Source: an uncultured bacterium
GTDB lineage: Bacteria; Cloacimonadota; Cloacimonadia; Cloacimonadales; Cloacimonadaceae
Reading direction: 5' to 3'
Length of the DNA: 18,413 nucleotides
Assembly: GCA_937960795.1 (NCBI GenBank)
Contig: CALGPA010000026.1
Coordinates: 1 to 18,413, forward strand
Part shown: in pieces, positions 1-7,698 of the stretch
Position numbering within the stretch: the first letter of the stretch is position 1
Layout: each line of letters opens with the position of its first letter
The notes under the pieces: model-generated
The model's database searches: none
What the model was told of the DNA's origin: nothing
What the model saw: the letters and a program-made list of their open reading frames with translations, nothing else
Position numbers and translations under genes: made by a program

Positions 1-278
1 GTGAGGATGCCGTCAAACTTAGCGGTGGGATAGCTTGTAATGCCATAATACTGGTTGCGAGCATTGGAATATGTATTCGCATAAGCATCGCCATTTTGAT
101 TTTTGATAACAGCTACGTCGTAGCCGTTTTCGACAAGATCATGAGTGCCCATTGAAGCGCCCGGGCAATATGGACACCAAGTGCCTGTGGCAACTTCAAT
201 GATGACCATCTCACGCGGTACAGCCAACACAAGAGTAAACGCTGCAAGCAGCAAGGATAGTACTAATAGTTTTTTCAT
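1..278 (-). CDS. Secreted thioredoxin-fold protein with CPYC site, 3' part off the window (partial)
   Basis: Only the first 92 codons are present; the gene continues past the left edge. The start at 278 is preceded by a strong Shine-Dalgarno, AGGAAGG, about 4 bases upstream. Residues 1-20 form a classic signal peptide (MKK, then a Leu/Ala-rich core ending near LAVP), so the product is exported. The mature part opens with a beta-strand-like segment followed by GTWCPYCPGA (Cys at about residues 35 and 38), a CxxC redox site at the place expected in a thioredoxin fold, and later a YPTAKFDG stretch resembling the cis-Pro region. The layout resembles Omp28-type or thioredoxin-like secreted proteins of FCB bacteria, which often carry C-terminal sorting domains; the missing end would decide that. 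A role in disulfide exchange or as a surface protein is inference. It is transcribed divergently from dgt. Confidence 0.8.
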   Translation of the reverse strand, partial: MKKLLVLSLLLAAFTLVLAVPREMVIIEVATGTWCPYCPGASMGTHDLVENGYDVAVIKNQNGDAYANTYSNARNQYYGITSYPTAKFDGIL

Positions 279-302
279 CTTTTCCTTCCTATTCGTTATA
301 AT

Positions 303-332
303 TCTATACCAGATAATATAAGCAAGTTTCAA
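303..332 (-). promoter_or_regulatory. Candidate promoter for the thioredoxin-like gene
   Basis: On the minus strand TTGAAA (332-327) and TATAGA (308-303) are separated by 18 bases, about 25 bases before the Shine-Dalgarno. An alternative pair is TTGCTT (325-320) with TATAAC (300-295), spacing 19. The region is visibly AT-rich, as expected of a promoter, but neither pair matches consensus fully. Confidence 0.3.
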
Positions 333-371
333 GCCGATAGCCAAGATTTATCTGCAGAAAGCGAATATTTA

Positions 372-399
372 TTGACGAAAAAGTCTATTGCCCTATCTT
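372..399 (+). promoter_or_regulatory. Candidate sigma-70-type promoter for dgt
   Basis: TTGACG (372-377) and TATCTT (394-399) are 16 bases apart and lie about 20 bases before the Shine-Dalgarno of dgt. If this promoter is real, an upstream in-frame start at 388 would lie inside it, which supports the ATG at 433. Prediction by eye only. Confidence 0.4.
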
Positions 400-432
400 A
401 TGATTATGCTTATGTTAGCCAAGGAGATAAAA

Positions 433-1590
433 ATGAACAATAGATTTGAGAAGATCTTCTCTGAGATCAAAGCTCGGCATGATTCACTTTTGGGCGAGCG
501 TGCCTTCAAAGATAACGATGCCTGGCGCAGCCATCCTGAAGAGCCGGACATGATGCGGTCTCGCTTTGCTGTGGATCGAGACAGAATCCTCTATAGCGGA
601 GCATATCGCAGGTATCATGGAAAGACCCAGGTCTTTTCCTTCACAAATCTGATCGATGAAGAGATGACCAATCGGAATCTGCATATCGCCTATGTCTCTC
701 AGATTTCACGCACAATCGGCAAGTATCTGGGTTTGAATACTGAGTTGATCGAAGCAATCGCTTTGGGACATGATCTGGGACACTGTCCCTTTGGACACGA
801 CGGTGAAAAAGCGCTTAGTGAAAGCTGTGATGCTGCGGGGATCGGACATTTCCATCACAATATCGAATCTCTACACATCGTAGACAGTATCTCTCGCAAA
901 GGACAAGGCCTGAATCTCACTTTTCAGGTTCGAGACGGCATCATCTCCCATGATGGCGAAGTGCACAACACTCAGCTAAAGCCACAAAAGGACAAATCTG
1001 AAGATGATATTAACGCCTATATCCAAAGCAAAAAATCCGGCAAGAATGTGTCATGGATGCCGGCTACCCTTGAGGCATGTGTCGTGCGCATTACAGACAC
1101 AATCGCCTATATCGGACAGGATATTGAAGATGCCATCAGGTATAATATACTTCGCCGTGATGAGCTCCCAAAAGAACAGGTCAGATATCTGGGCAATAAG
1201 AATAGTCAGATCATCGAGACCTTGGTGCAGAGCGTGATCGCAAATAGCTATGAAAAGGATTATATCGCCTTTGATGACGAGACCTCAGAACAGCTTTTAG
1301 AGCTCAAAAAGTTCAATTATAAACGCATATATACCGACGAGAACGTCAAAAAATCAAACGCACTAATATACAGGACGATGCGCATTATGTTTGAGAAATA
1401 TCTGGATGACATCCACAAAGGAAACGATCAGTCCAAGATTTTCAAGCATTTCCTGAATCATAAGACTGATAAATACTTGGATAGGTTTTCTCCAGCGGAG
1501 CAGGTGCGGGACTTTATCGCGACTATGACAGATCGCTATTACAATGAAGAGATCAAGGCCTATATGTTGCCTTGGCAAGGTGGCTGTTGA
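433..1590 (+). CDS. dgt: dGTPase-family deoxynucleoside triphosphate triphosphohydrolase
   Basis: The 385-residue product belongs to the HD-domain dNTPase family, which cleaves dNTPs to deoxynucleoside plus triphosphate and so trims dNTP pools in the cytoplasm. Seen in the sequence: the family's N-terminal nucleotide motif DRDRILYSGAYRR (about 48-60) followed by KTQVF; first metal His at H84; the HD pair H113-D114 in LGHDLGHCPFGHDGE; FHHN (about 140-143), matching the family's EHN motif; and D222 in TDTIAYIGQDIEDA, the last metal ligand. Length is normal for the shorter bacterial dGTPase-like class. ATG 433 is chosen because AAGGAGAT lies 6-13 bases upstream; an in-frame start at 388 would add 15 residues with no ribosome site. 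Neighbours: divergent from the thioredoxin-like gene; its stop lies 3 bases from the stop of the convergent patatin gene. Exact substrate preference (dGTP or several dNTPs) cannot be read from sequence. Confidence 0.93.
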   Translation: MNNRFEKIFSEIKARHDSLLGERAFKDNDAWRSHPEEPDMMRSRFAVDRDRILYSGAYRRYHGKTQVFSFTNLIDEEMTNRNLHIAYVSQISRTIGKYLGLNTELIEAIALGHDLGHCPFGHDGEKALSESCDAAGIGHFHHNIESLHIVDSISRKGQGLNLTFQVRDGIISHDGEVHNTQLKPQKDKSEDDINAYIQSKKSGKNVSWMPATLEACVVRITDTIAYIGQDIEDAIRYNILRRDELPKEQVRYLGNKNSQIIETLVQSVIANSYEKDYIAFDDETSEQLLELKKFNYKRIYTDENVKKSNALIYRTMRIMFEKYLDDIHKGNDQSKIFKHFLNHKTDKYLDRFSPAEQVRDFIATMTDRYYNEEIKAYMLPWQGGC

Positions 1591-1593
1591 TAT

Positions 1594-3753
1594 CTATTTT
1601 CTGGAGAATTGCCACAGATCGTGATCATAGCCTAAAGATAGCATGGTATTGAGCCTTCCTCGTTTGTTGATGGCAAACTGCAATTTCATGGGAGCAAAAC
1701 CCGTGTCATAGCCAACGCCGAGATAATAGCAGTATTGGTTTTCTGGGCTTTTGAGCCAAGTCTCATCATCATCATAGCTTAGGGCTTGCATGCCCATAGT
1801 CAGATGAGCATCTCCAAATGTCTTGAGATTCACGCCCAAACCCCAGATCAGAAAGTGAGGAGCGCTCACTTCATAACGAGAATAACCCTTAAATCCGTCA
1901 ATTCCGCCAATGGCAAAGGGATCAAACTTATCCACCGGAGTGGAATCAAAATACGTGCCAAGTGCCATGGAACCATGGAGGCTGAGATTCTCATGCAGGG
2001 GCTGATAGAGGTCAAGCTTTCCCTGGAAAAGGTTATAGATATAGTCTGAGATTTTTTCATCCCGAGCAAAATTCAGCTTGCCCATCATGCGTGCACCACT
2101 GTATGGAAAGACATAGCTGTCCAAACTCTCGTGATATGCCTTTACCCCCAATCCACTCACCACATATTGTCTGGGCGGCATCTCGGTTTCGGAGATTCCT
2201 CGATATAGGGATGTATCACTATAGTATAGGAAGATTTCGGCGATCATTGCTTGATCGGCGAAAAGCCCCAGTCCGGTCGTCGCGCCATATTCCAAGGATC
2301 TTATGCTGTGACTCAAGTAGTGCTCTTCATCATATACATATAGTGTCTTCTCATTTACATAGGGAAAGATCCGATAATATGCTCCCCAGAAATCCCCAAA
2401 ATTCTTTACATAGTCTACATTAAACTCATTTCTGCCACCCAAGATCAATCCTGCCATCAACTTGGAATTTTTGAGCACAAGATTCTCGATGTTCAAGACC
2501 ACTGATGCGGATAGCTTTTCTTCGTCGTTGTAGGAGTTGTTTAGAGTAAGGCTCTTGGGTAGTTTTTCTTTGACATATACATCAAGCAGGTATGAACCAT
2601 CATCATCTTTAGATAGGTCGGGATAGATGATATGAAAGAATTGAGAGTTCCATGCTCGCCTGCACGCATTTGAGATATCGTGACGACTGTAGCTTCTTCC
2701 CGTTTGCAGACCCAGATAATCTCTAATCTTGGCAGAGCTGAGTCGATCATTGCCGTGGATTACTATCTCATTGATCCTAAAAGAATCTTTGCGTGGATCA
2801 AGCTGCGGGAATTTTACCGTGTCTCTTGTATCAGTTTGATGGAAAAAATGCCGTATTTGCTCGATGTTTTCCCGTGCATAATCTTCACCTAGCTTGATAA
2901 TCTCACTGATGTGGCGAAAATCAGTAGATGAATAGTGTAGGAGGTCAGGCTCCAGGATGAAATCTGCCAAATCAAGATCCTCATTCAGGTTGCGGGTGAT
3001 GCCGATATTGATGGTCTGATCCAATACAGCGACGAAGCTATCCAATTGATCCGCATCGCGTAAGGATGAGTTTACTTTTATGCCGATCACGATATCAGCT
3101 CCGAGATCCCGAACTTGTGAAGTGGGCAGGTTTTGGGAGATTCCGCCGTCTATGTAAAGCCTACCGTCGACCTCAAAAGGCGGCAAGATGCTGGGAATCG
3201 AGATCGAGCTACGAAGGGCTTGCACGATGGAGCCGCTTTTAAAAATCCGCGTTTCACCACTGGTGAGATCGGTGGCAACACAGGAAAAGGGCACTTGGAA
3301 TTGCCTGAAGTCTTTTTGCTCTGATGCTCCCGCAAAAAGCTCAAAAAGCTTTAGATTGAGGCTATTTACTCTGAAAACGGAAGATGGCATCTTGGGTTTC
3401 CAATCTTCGTCGAGTTCGAAAGTGATGTTGCCATAGGGTGCCCAGCGCTTTTCACCGATGTAGAGCTCTTGGCGAGGCACTTTGTCTTGCATGAGGCTGC
3501 TCCAATCGACATCGGTAGCAATCTCTTCAATCTCAAGGGCGGAGTAGCCGATTGCTTTTAAGGCTCCGATCACCGCTCCGATGCTGGTTCCCGAAATGTA
3601 ATCCGGCTGGATCCCTTCTTCTTCCAATACTTTAAGTATCCCAATATGCGCAAAGCCTCGGGCTCCGCCTCCGGAAAGTGCATATCCGATCCCGGAGGCA
3701 AAAAGCTGGGCTGCCATAAGGCATAATGTAATGCTTATGAGTATGCGTTTCAT
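1594..3753 (-). CDS. PlpD-like type Vd patatin phospholipase / outer-membrane beta-barrel protein
   Basis: At 719 residues this matches the domain order of Pseudomonas PlpD, the type Vd autotransporter. A signal peptide (1-20) leads into a patatin lipase domain (about 22-305), a single POTRA domain (about 325-397) and a C-terminal 16-strand-type barrel (about 400-719). Catalytic features are intact: oxyanion loop GGGARG (28-33), nucleophile elbow GTSIG with S57, and D202 in DGG of the Ser-Asp dyad. In the barrel, GFKGY (620-624) sits where Omp85 proteins carry the VRGF/Y loop motif. Expected role: phospholipase A exposed at or released from the cell surface; the lipid substrate is unknown. 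It starts 8 bases after the stop of the LiaF-like gene with only a weak AGG ribosome site, which suggests translational coupling, and is last in the operon. No terminator is visible before it meets dgt. Confidence 0.92.
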   Translation of the reverse strand: MKRILISITLCLMAAQLFASGIGYALSGGGARGFAHIGILKVLEEEGIQPDYISGTSIGAVIGALKAIGYSALEIEEIATDVDWSSLMQDKVPRQELYIGEKRWAPYGNITFELDEDWKPKMPSSVFRVNSLNLKLFELFAGASEQKDFRQFQVPFSCVATDLTSGETRIFKSGSIVQALRSSISIPSILPPFEVDGRLYIDGGISQNLPTSQVRDLGADIVIGIKVNSSLRDADQLDSFVAVLDQTINIGITRNLNEDLDLADFILEPDLLHYSSTDFRHISEIIKLGEDYARENIEQIRHFFHQTDTRDTVKFPQLDPRKDSFRINEIVIHGNDRLSSAKIRDYLGLQTGRSYSRHDISNACRRAWNSQFFHIIYPDLSKDDDGSYLLDVYVKEKLPKSLTLNNSYNDEEKLSASVVLNIENLVLKNSKLMAGLILGGRNEFNVDYVKNFGDFWGAYYRIFPYVNEKTLYVYDEEHYLSHSIRSLEYGATTGLGLFADQAMIAEIFLYYSDTSLYRGISETEMPPRQYVVSGLGVKAYHESLDSYVFPYSGARMMGKLNFARDEKISDYIYNLFQGKLDLYQPLHENLSLHGSMALGTYFDSTPVDKFDPFAIGGIDGFKGYSRYEVSAPHFLIWGLGVNLKTFGDAHLTMGMQALSYDDDETWLKSPENQYCYYLGVGYDTGFAPMKLQFAINKRGRLNTMLSLGYDHDLWQFSRK

Positions 3754-3761
3754 TTCTACGC

Positions 3762-4334
3762 CTAGAATGTGCCCCCGTCATTCGGAACTTCTTCTTTGGG
3801 ATCCGAAAGTGGATCTTGAACCTCTTCAAAGATGTATTCGATGCTGCCAAAGATGCAATTGGACTCGATGTTTATGGCTTCCTTAGGGTTTCCACCGCGT
3901 TTGTATGCTTGCCCGCCAAATCCAGTCTGACTTCTTTCCGGCAAAACGGTTTGCCCAAAGATTGTTGTGGGCTCGATGTTGTAGCTCAGATGCGCAGGTA
4001 AAACAACTGTGGCTGAGCCAAAAACAACCGTGATATCAATGTCTGGAGCATCCTGTTCGATATCCTTTAGATCCACATACCCGCTGGAAAACACCATTGT
4101 ATATTCCCCGCTGCGATTGATTCTGTGGACGGTTCTCTTGGCACGATTTTCCATACGTACTACTCTGCTGCTGGTCCCAAAAAGCAGCTTCAAGCCAAAC
4201 AAGATGATTATCAGTGCCAAGAAGATCTTTGCTAGTGGCAAGTTGATTCCGAATGTTTTAAGGATCAGGGAGGCACCCCATAAGATTAAGAGGGTTCCCC
4301 AGAAAGCATTACCAAAGAAAAAGTTCATTTTCAT
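3762..4334 (-). CDS. LiaF-like membrane protein (two helices plus cytosolic or periplasmic beta domain)
   Basis: The 190-residue product has two hydrophobic helices (about 10-27 and 35-53), a basic linker, then a beta-rich domain with the recurring pattern VVFGSATVVLP, TIFGQTVLP and CIFGSIEY (about 103-170). This is the signature of the LiaF / cell-wall-active-antibiotics-response C-terminal family (DUF2154-like). In Firmicutes LiaF restrains the LiaRS envelope-stress two-component system, but no histidine kinase or regulator is seen here, so that role cannot be transferred. The tail (about 172-190) is acidic and probably disordered. A strong GGAGGAGGAG precedes two near-adjacent ATGs at 4334 and 4328; either is possible, the second having the more usual spacing. 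It follows the purL stop by 15 bases and is followed after 8 bases by the patatin gene, so the three are very likely co-transcribed. Confidence 0.8.
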   Translation of the reverse strand: MKMNFFFGNAFWGTLLILWGASLILKTFGINLPLAKIFLALIIILFGLKLLFGTSSRVVRMENRAKRTVHRINRSGEYTMVFSSGYVDLKDIEQDAPDIDITVVFGSATVVLPAHLSYNIEPTTIFGQTVLPERSQTGFGGQAYKRGGNPKEAINIESNCIFGSIEYIFEEVQDPLSDPKEEVPNDGGTF

Positions 4335-4349
4335 CTCCTCCTCCAAAGA

Positions 4350-6554
4350 TTAGAGATTTAGGCCTTTATCGTAGTTGTCTCTGATCTCAAGAGCACAAAT
4401 GGCAATGTCTTGGTTGATGATAAAGGCTTGGGATTCTGTTACTTCACCGATTTTGGTGATTTCCAGATTATAGCGCCGGGCTGTATCTTCGATCATTTGG
4501 CTATCTTTGGGATCAACGGAGATGATGATGTTTGCTCCGCTTTCTCCAAAGTAGCTGATGGCGGGATGATCCTGCAAGGCAAAATCACCCTTGAAACCAA
4601 AGGTCATCTCCGGATGAAAGCAAGACTCAGCCAAGGCAATGGCGAGACCGCCCTCACTGAGGTCATGTGCACTATGGACCAAGCCATCATTGATCAGATC
4701 CAGGATCATGTTTTGAACCCTGATTTCCATATCGAGGTCGATCTTCGGTGGCAATCCTGCTACGAGATCATGAATGACTTTCAGATATTCAGAGCCACCC
4801 AGGCTTTTGCTTATGGGGCCGATTAAAAACACCGAGTCTCCCGCCTTCTTAAAATACTGGGTCATTGCTTTTTTGTAGTCTTGCATGACGCCGAGCATTC
4901 CGATCACCGGGGTGGGATAGATCGCAGCTGTGGGGTTTTCATTGTAGAAGCTGACGTTTCCGCCTGTCACGGGAGTTTCAAATGCCAGGCAGGCGTCCCT
5001 CATGCCCCGGATGCTTTCGGCAAAACCATAGTATACTTCTGGCTTGTATGGATTACCAAAATTCAGGCAATTTGTGATGGCAGTGGGTTTTGCCCCGCTG
5101 CATGCCACGTTTCTTGCAGATTCAGCCACTGCTGCCTTGGCTCCCTCATAGGGATCCAGATAGCAATATCTTCCATTGCAATCAGTTGCAGCTGCTACAG
5201 CCTTGTCAGTATCTCGAATCCGGATCACCGCTGCATCACTTCCGGGCTCCACGGTAGTGCCGATGCCCACCATGTGGTCATATTGCTGAAACACTTTGCG
5301 CTTTGATGCGATGTTTGGACTTCCGATCAATTTGATGAGGACCTGATTCATGTCTTCATTCAGATCCAGCTTGGACACATCCAACGCATGAAGCTCATCC
5401 AGATAGCCGGGACGCTTTGTCTCTCTTTTGTAAACCGGAGCTTTACCGCCCAGAATCAGGTATTCTGCTGGGATCTCAGCTTCGGTCTTCTCTCCATTTT
5501 TGATTCTGAGGATTTTGTCATCAGTGATCCAACCGATCTGCACCGCGTCCAGATCCCATTTTGTAAAGACCGCTAGGACGGATTCAATGTTTTCGGGCTC
5601 GACGATCACCAGCATCCGCTCTTGGGATTCGGAGAGCATTATCTCATAGGTGTTCATATCGCTTTCCCGCTGGGGTACCTTGCTGACATCTATCTCGATG
5701 CCCACCTCACCCTTGCCAGCCATCTCGCTGCTGGAACATGTGAGCCCCGCGGCGCCCATGTCCTGAATCCCAACTACTAATCCGGCTTTGATGATCTCAA
5801 GAGTCGCCTCCAAAAGCAGCTTTTCATAAAATGGATCTCCCACCTGAACTGCGGTGCGCTTTTCTTCAGATTCGTCAGATAGCTCGATGGAGGCAAATGT
5901 AGCGCCATGGATGCCATCTCTGCCGGTCTTGGCGCCGACGATGATGACGGCATTGCCCACTCCGCTGGCGGCAGATTTTGCCAAGTGTTTTTGCTCAAGC
6001 AGGCCGATGGCCATCGCGTTTACCAGGGGGTTGCCCTCATAGCTGTCTTCAAAATAGATCTCTCCACCTACCGTCGGAACTCCAAAGCAATTTCCATAGT
6101 CAGCAATACCATGCACTACTTCTTTGAGGAGATGCTTGACGTTTGGATTGTCGGGATTTCCAAATCTCAATGAGTTCAAGGCAGCGATTGGGCGCGCTCC
6201 CATCGTGAAGATATCTCTTAGGATCCCCCCCACTCCGGTTGCCGCGCCATGGTATGGCTCCAAAGCAGACGGGTGGTTGTGACTCTCGATCTTGAAACTA
6301 ATGGCCAAGTCATCACCGATATCAATCACTCCGGCATTTTCCTCACCGGCTTTGGCAAGCATCATCTCGCCTTCTTTGGGTAAGGTCTTAAGCTGGAGAA
6401 TAGAATTTTTGTAGCTGGCGTGTTCACTCCACATCACACTGAAGATCCCCAACTCCACATGATTTGGCTCACGCCCCAGGATTTCTAGGATATAGGAGTA
6501 CTCTTCCGGGGAGATGCCGTGTTCGGCGATGATTTCTTTGCTGATCTGTGTCAT
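4350..6554 (-). CDS. purL: Phosphoribosylformylglycinamidine synthase subunit PurL (small form)
   Basis: This is the ATP-dependent synthetase subunit for step four of purine synthesis, converting FGAR to FGAM with ammonia delivered by PurQ through a PurS-bridged complex. The 734-residue length is that of small PurL, which needs separate PurS and PurQ; neither is in the window. Seen: SEHASYKNS (catalytic His 45), the glycine-rich stretch SHNHPSALEPYHGAATG, GGEIYFEDSY, NCLNFGNPYKPEVYYGF and TGGNVSFYNE in the second half, which reflects the family's internal duplication, and HDLSEGGLAIALAES near the C-terminus. The ATG at 6554 directly abuts the TAA of the upstream YrdC-phosphatase gene and uses an AAGGAT ribosome site lying inside that gene's last codons. 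A LiaF-like gene follows 15 bases after the stop. No purine riboswitch or other pur gene is visible nearby. Confidence 0.97.
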   Translation of the reverse strand: MTQISKEIIAEHGISPEEYSYILEILGREPNHVELGIFSVMWSEHASYKNSILQLKTLPKEGEMMLAKAGEENAGVIDIGDDLAISFKIESHNHPSALEPYHGAATGVGGILRDIFTMGARPIAALNSLRFGNPDNPNVKHLLKEVVHGIADYGNCFGVPTVGGEIYFEDSYEGNPLVNAMAIGLLEQKHLAKSAASGVGNAVIIVGAKTGRDGIHGATFASIELSDESEEKRTAVQVGDPFYEKLLLEATLEIIKAGLVVGIQDMGAAGLTCSSSEMAGKGEVGIEIDVSKVPQRESDMNTYEIMLSESQERMLVIVEPENIESVLAVFTKWDLDAVQIGWITDDKILRIKNGEKTEAEIPAEYLILGGKAPVYKRETKRPGYLDELHALDVSKLDLNEDMNQVLIKLIGSPNIASKRKVFQQYDHMVGIGTTVEPGSDAAVIRIRDTDKAVAAATDCNGRYCYLDPYEGAKAAVAESARNVACSGAKPTAITNCLNFGNPYKPEVYYGFAESIRGMRDACLAFETPVTGGNVSFYNENPTAAIYPTPVIGMLGVMQDYKKAMTQYFKKAGDSVFLIGPISKSLGGSEYLKVIHDLVAGLPPKIDLDMEIRVQNMILDLINDGLVHSAHDLSEGGLAIALAESCFHPEMTFGFKGDFALQDHPAISYFGESGANIIISVDPKDSQMIEDTARRYNLEITKIGEVTESQAFIINQDIAICALEIRDNYDKGLNL

Positions 6555-7667
6555 TTATTTATCCTTAAGTCTTATTTCTCTGTTTTTTATCTTCGCTAAG
6601 AGGATTTTGAGCCGATCCTCTATGATGGCGTATGTCTTGCGATAGTTTTCAAGCTCACTCCCGTATGGATCATCGATATCTTTGTCATAACCGGTGATCT
6701 CATTGAGTGTGAGAATCTTGTTAGCCATGTTTGGATTTGCCTCACGCAGGAAGTCCCGATGGCGCTCCTCCATGGTGAGCACTAGCCAAGAAGCGGCTAT
6801 CATCTGTGGAGTGATCTGTTTTGAGACATGCTCCTGCGCCTTGGTGATCCCGGCTTCCATGAGCAGCTGCATTGATGACATGGATATCATGTGTCCGCCT
6901 TCTAAGAGTCCGCTACTATCGGATATCATCTGTAATCCATCGTCATTTAGCATCTTGTCAAAGAGCTTTTCAGCGATCGGGCTGCGGCAGATATTGGCAG
7001 TGCAGACAAACATGATTTGCGGCTTGTGGAATGACTTCTTGACCTCATAAAATGGGATAGATCCCTCACGTAAGCAGCGGATTTCCTCGATGTTTTGGGT
7101 CTCAGAGCCGGAAAGGTGTTCGATCAGGGTCGATGCTGAGCCATGTTCTTCAAACGCATTTTTGTGAGGTATGAGAGCGACATCAAACCAAGACTCATAG
7201 AACTTTTCGATCTTGGTGAGGTCGTTCTCGGCTGGAAGGTCTGAGTAGTTTATGGAAGTGCTCACTATCGGCTCTCCGAGCAGCTCGATAAAGTATCTCA
7301 ATAGAGGATCAGTGGGAACCCTAAAGGCGACTTTGCCATTTACGGCAATATGCTCAAAAGCAGGATCATCAAATCGAAAAGCTATGCTAAGATTTCCCGG
7401 AAAGTACTGCTGCATTAGTGAGTATACAGAATCAGGAACCGAGATCTCTTGTCTGTCAAACCATGAAGTATCAGGAATCAAGACTATCATGCCCTGCTTT
7501 TTGCGATTCTTGGCATTCTCAATTCTTTGAATACTCTTCTTGTCAGATAGCTTTGCGCCAATGCCCCACATGGAGCCTGTGTAGTGCAAGATGCAGGAAT
7601 CATCAAAGCTATTCTTAGTTAGAAGCTCCTGAAGCTTTCTGGGAGATGGGTTTTTAATCCTCAGCAT
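6555..7667 (-). CDS. Fusion of a YrdC/Sua5-like domain with a low-molecular-weight protein phosphatase
   Basis: Two domains in 370 residues. Residues about 8-205 match the YrdC/Sua5 fold, which in TsaC/Sua5 makes threonylcarbamoyl-AMP for tRNA t6A: TGSMWGIGA at the PT(D/E)xxxGLG position, KNR at the KxR position, and STSINYSDLPA matching the STSANxSGxP motif. The acidic residue of the first motif is Gly here, so activity is uncertain. Residues about 215-370 are a LMW phosphatase with P-loop C222-TANIC-R228-S and general-acid motif DDPYG (about 332-336). The fifth P-loop position is Ile, as in tyrosine phosphatases, not the Thr that marks the arginine phosphatase YwlE. ATG 7667 is chosen for its AAGGAT site; an in-frame upstream start at 7772 would overlap the preceding gene by 74 bases. 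The stop touches the purL start (TAA then ATG). Bacillus has sua5 and ywlE as near neighbours, so fusion is plausible biologically. Confidence 0.87.
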   Translation of the reverse strand: MLRIKNPSPRKLQELLTKNSFDDSCILHYTGSMWGIGAKLSDKKSIQRIENAKNRKKQGMIVLIPDTSWFDRQEISVPDSVYSLMQQYFPGNLSIAFRFDDPAFEHIAVNGKVAFRVPTDPLLRYFIELLGEPIVSTSINYSDLPAENDLTKIEKFYESWFDVALIPHKNAFEEHGSASTLIEHLSGSETQNIEEIRCLREGSIPFYEVKKSFHKPQIMFVCTANICRSPIAEKLFDKMLNDDGLQMISDSSGLLEGGHMISMSSMQLLMEAGITKAQEHVSKQITPQMIAASWLVLTMEERHRDFLREANPNMANKILTLNEITGYDKDIDDPYGSELENYRKTYAIIEDRLKILLAKIKNREIRLKDK

Positions 7668-7698
7668 TAATATCCTTTTTCCTTTTGTCGTCTCATGT

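Noticed and set aside
388..432. Upstream in-frame start for dgt at 388
   Set aside because: It would lie in the likely promoter and has no ribosome site, whereas ATG 433 has AAGGAGAT at the right spacing.
4410..5306. Plus-strand open frames of 138 and 141 codons opposite purL
   Set aside because: purL is unmistakable on the other strand across the whole stretch; these frames show no domain and no ribosome site.
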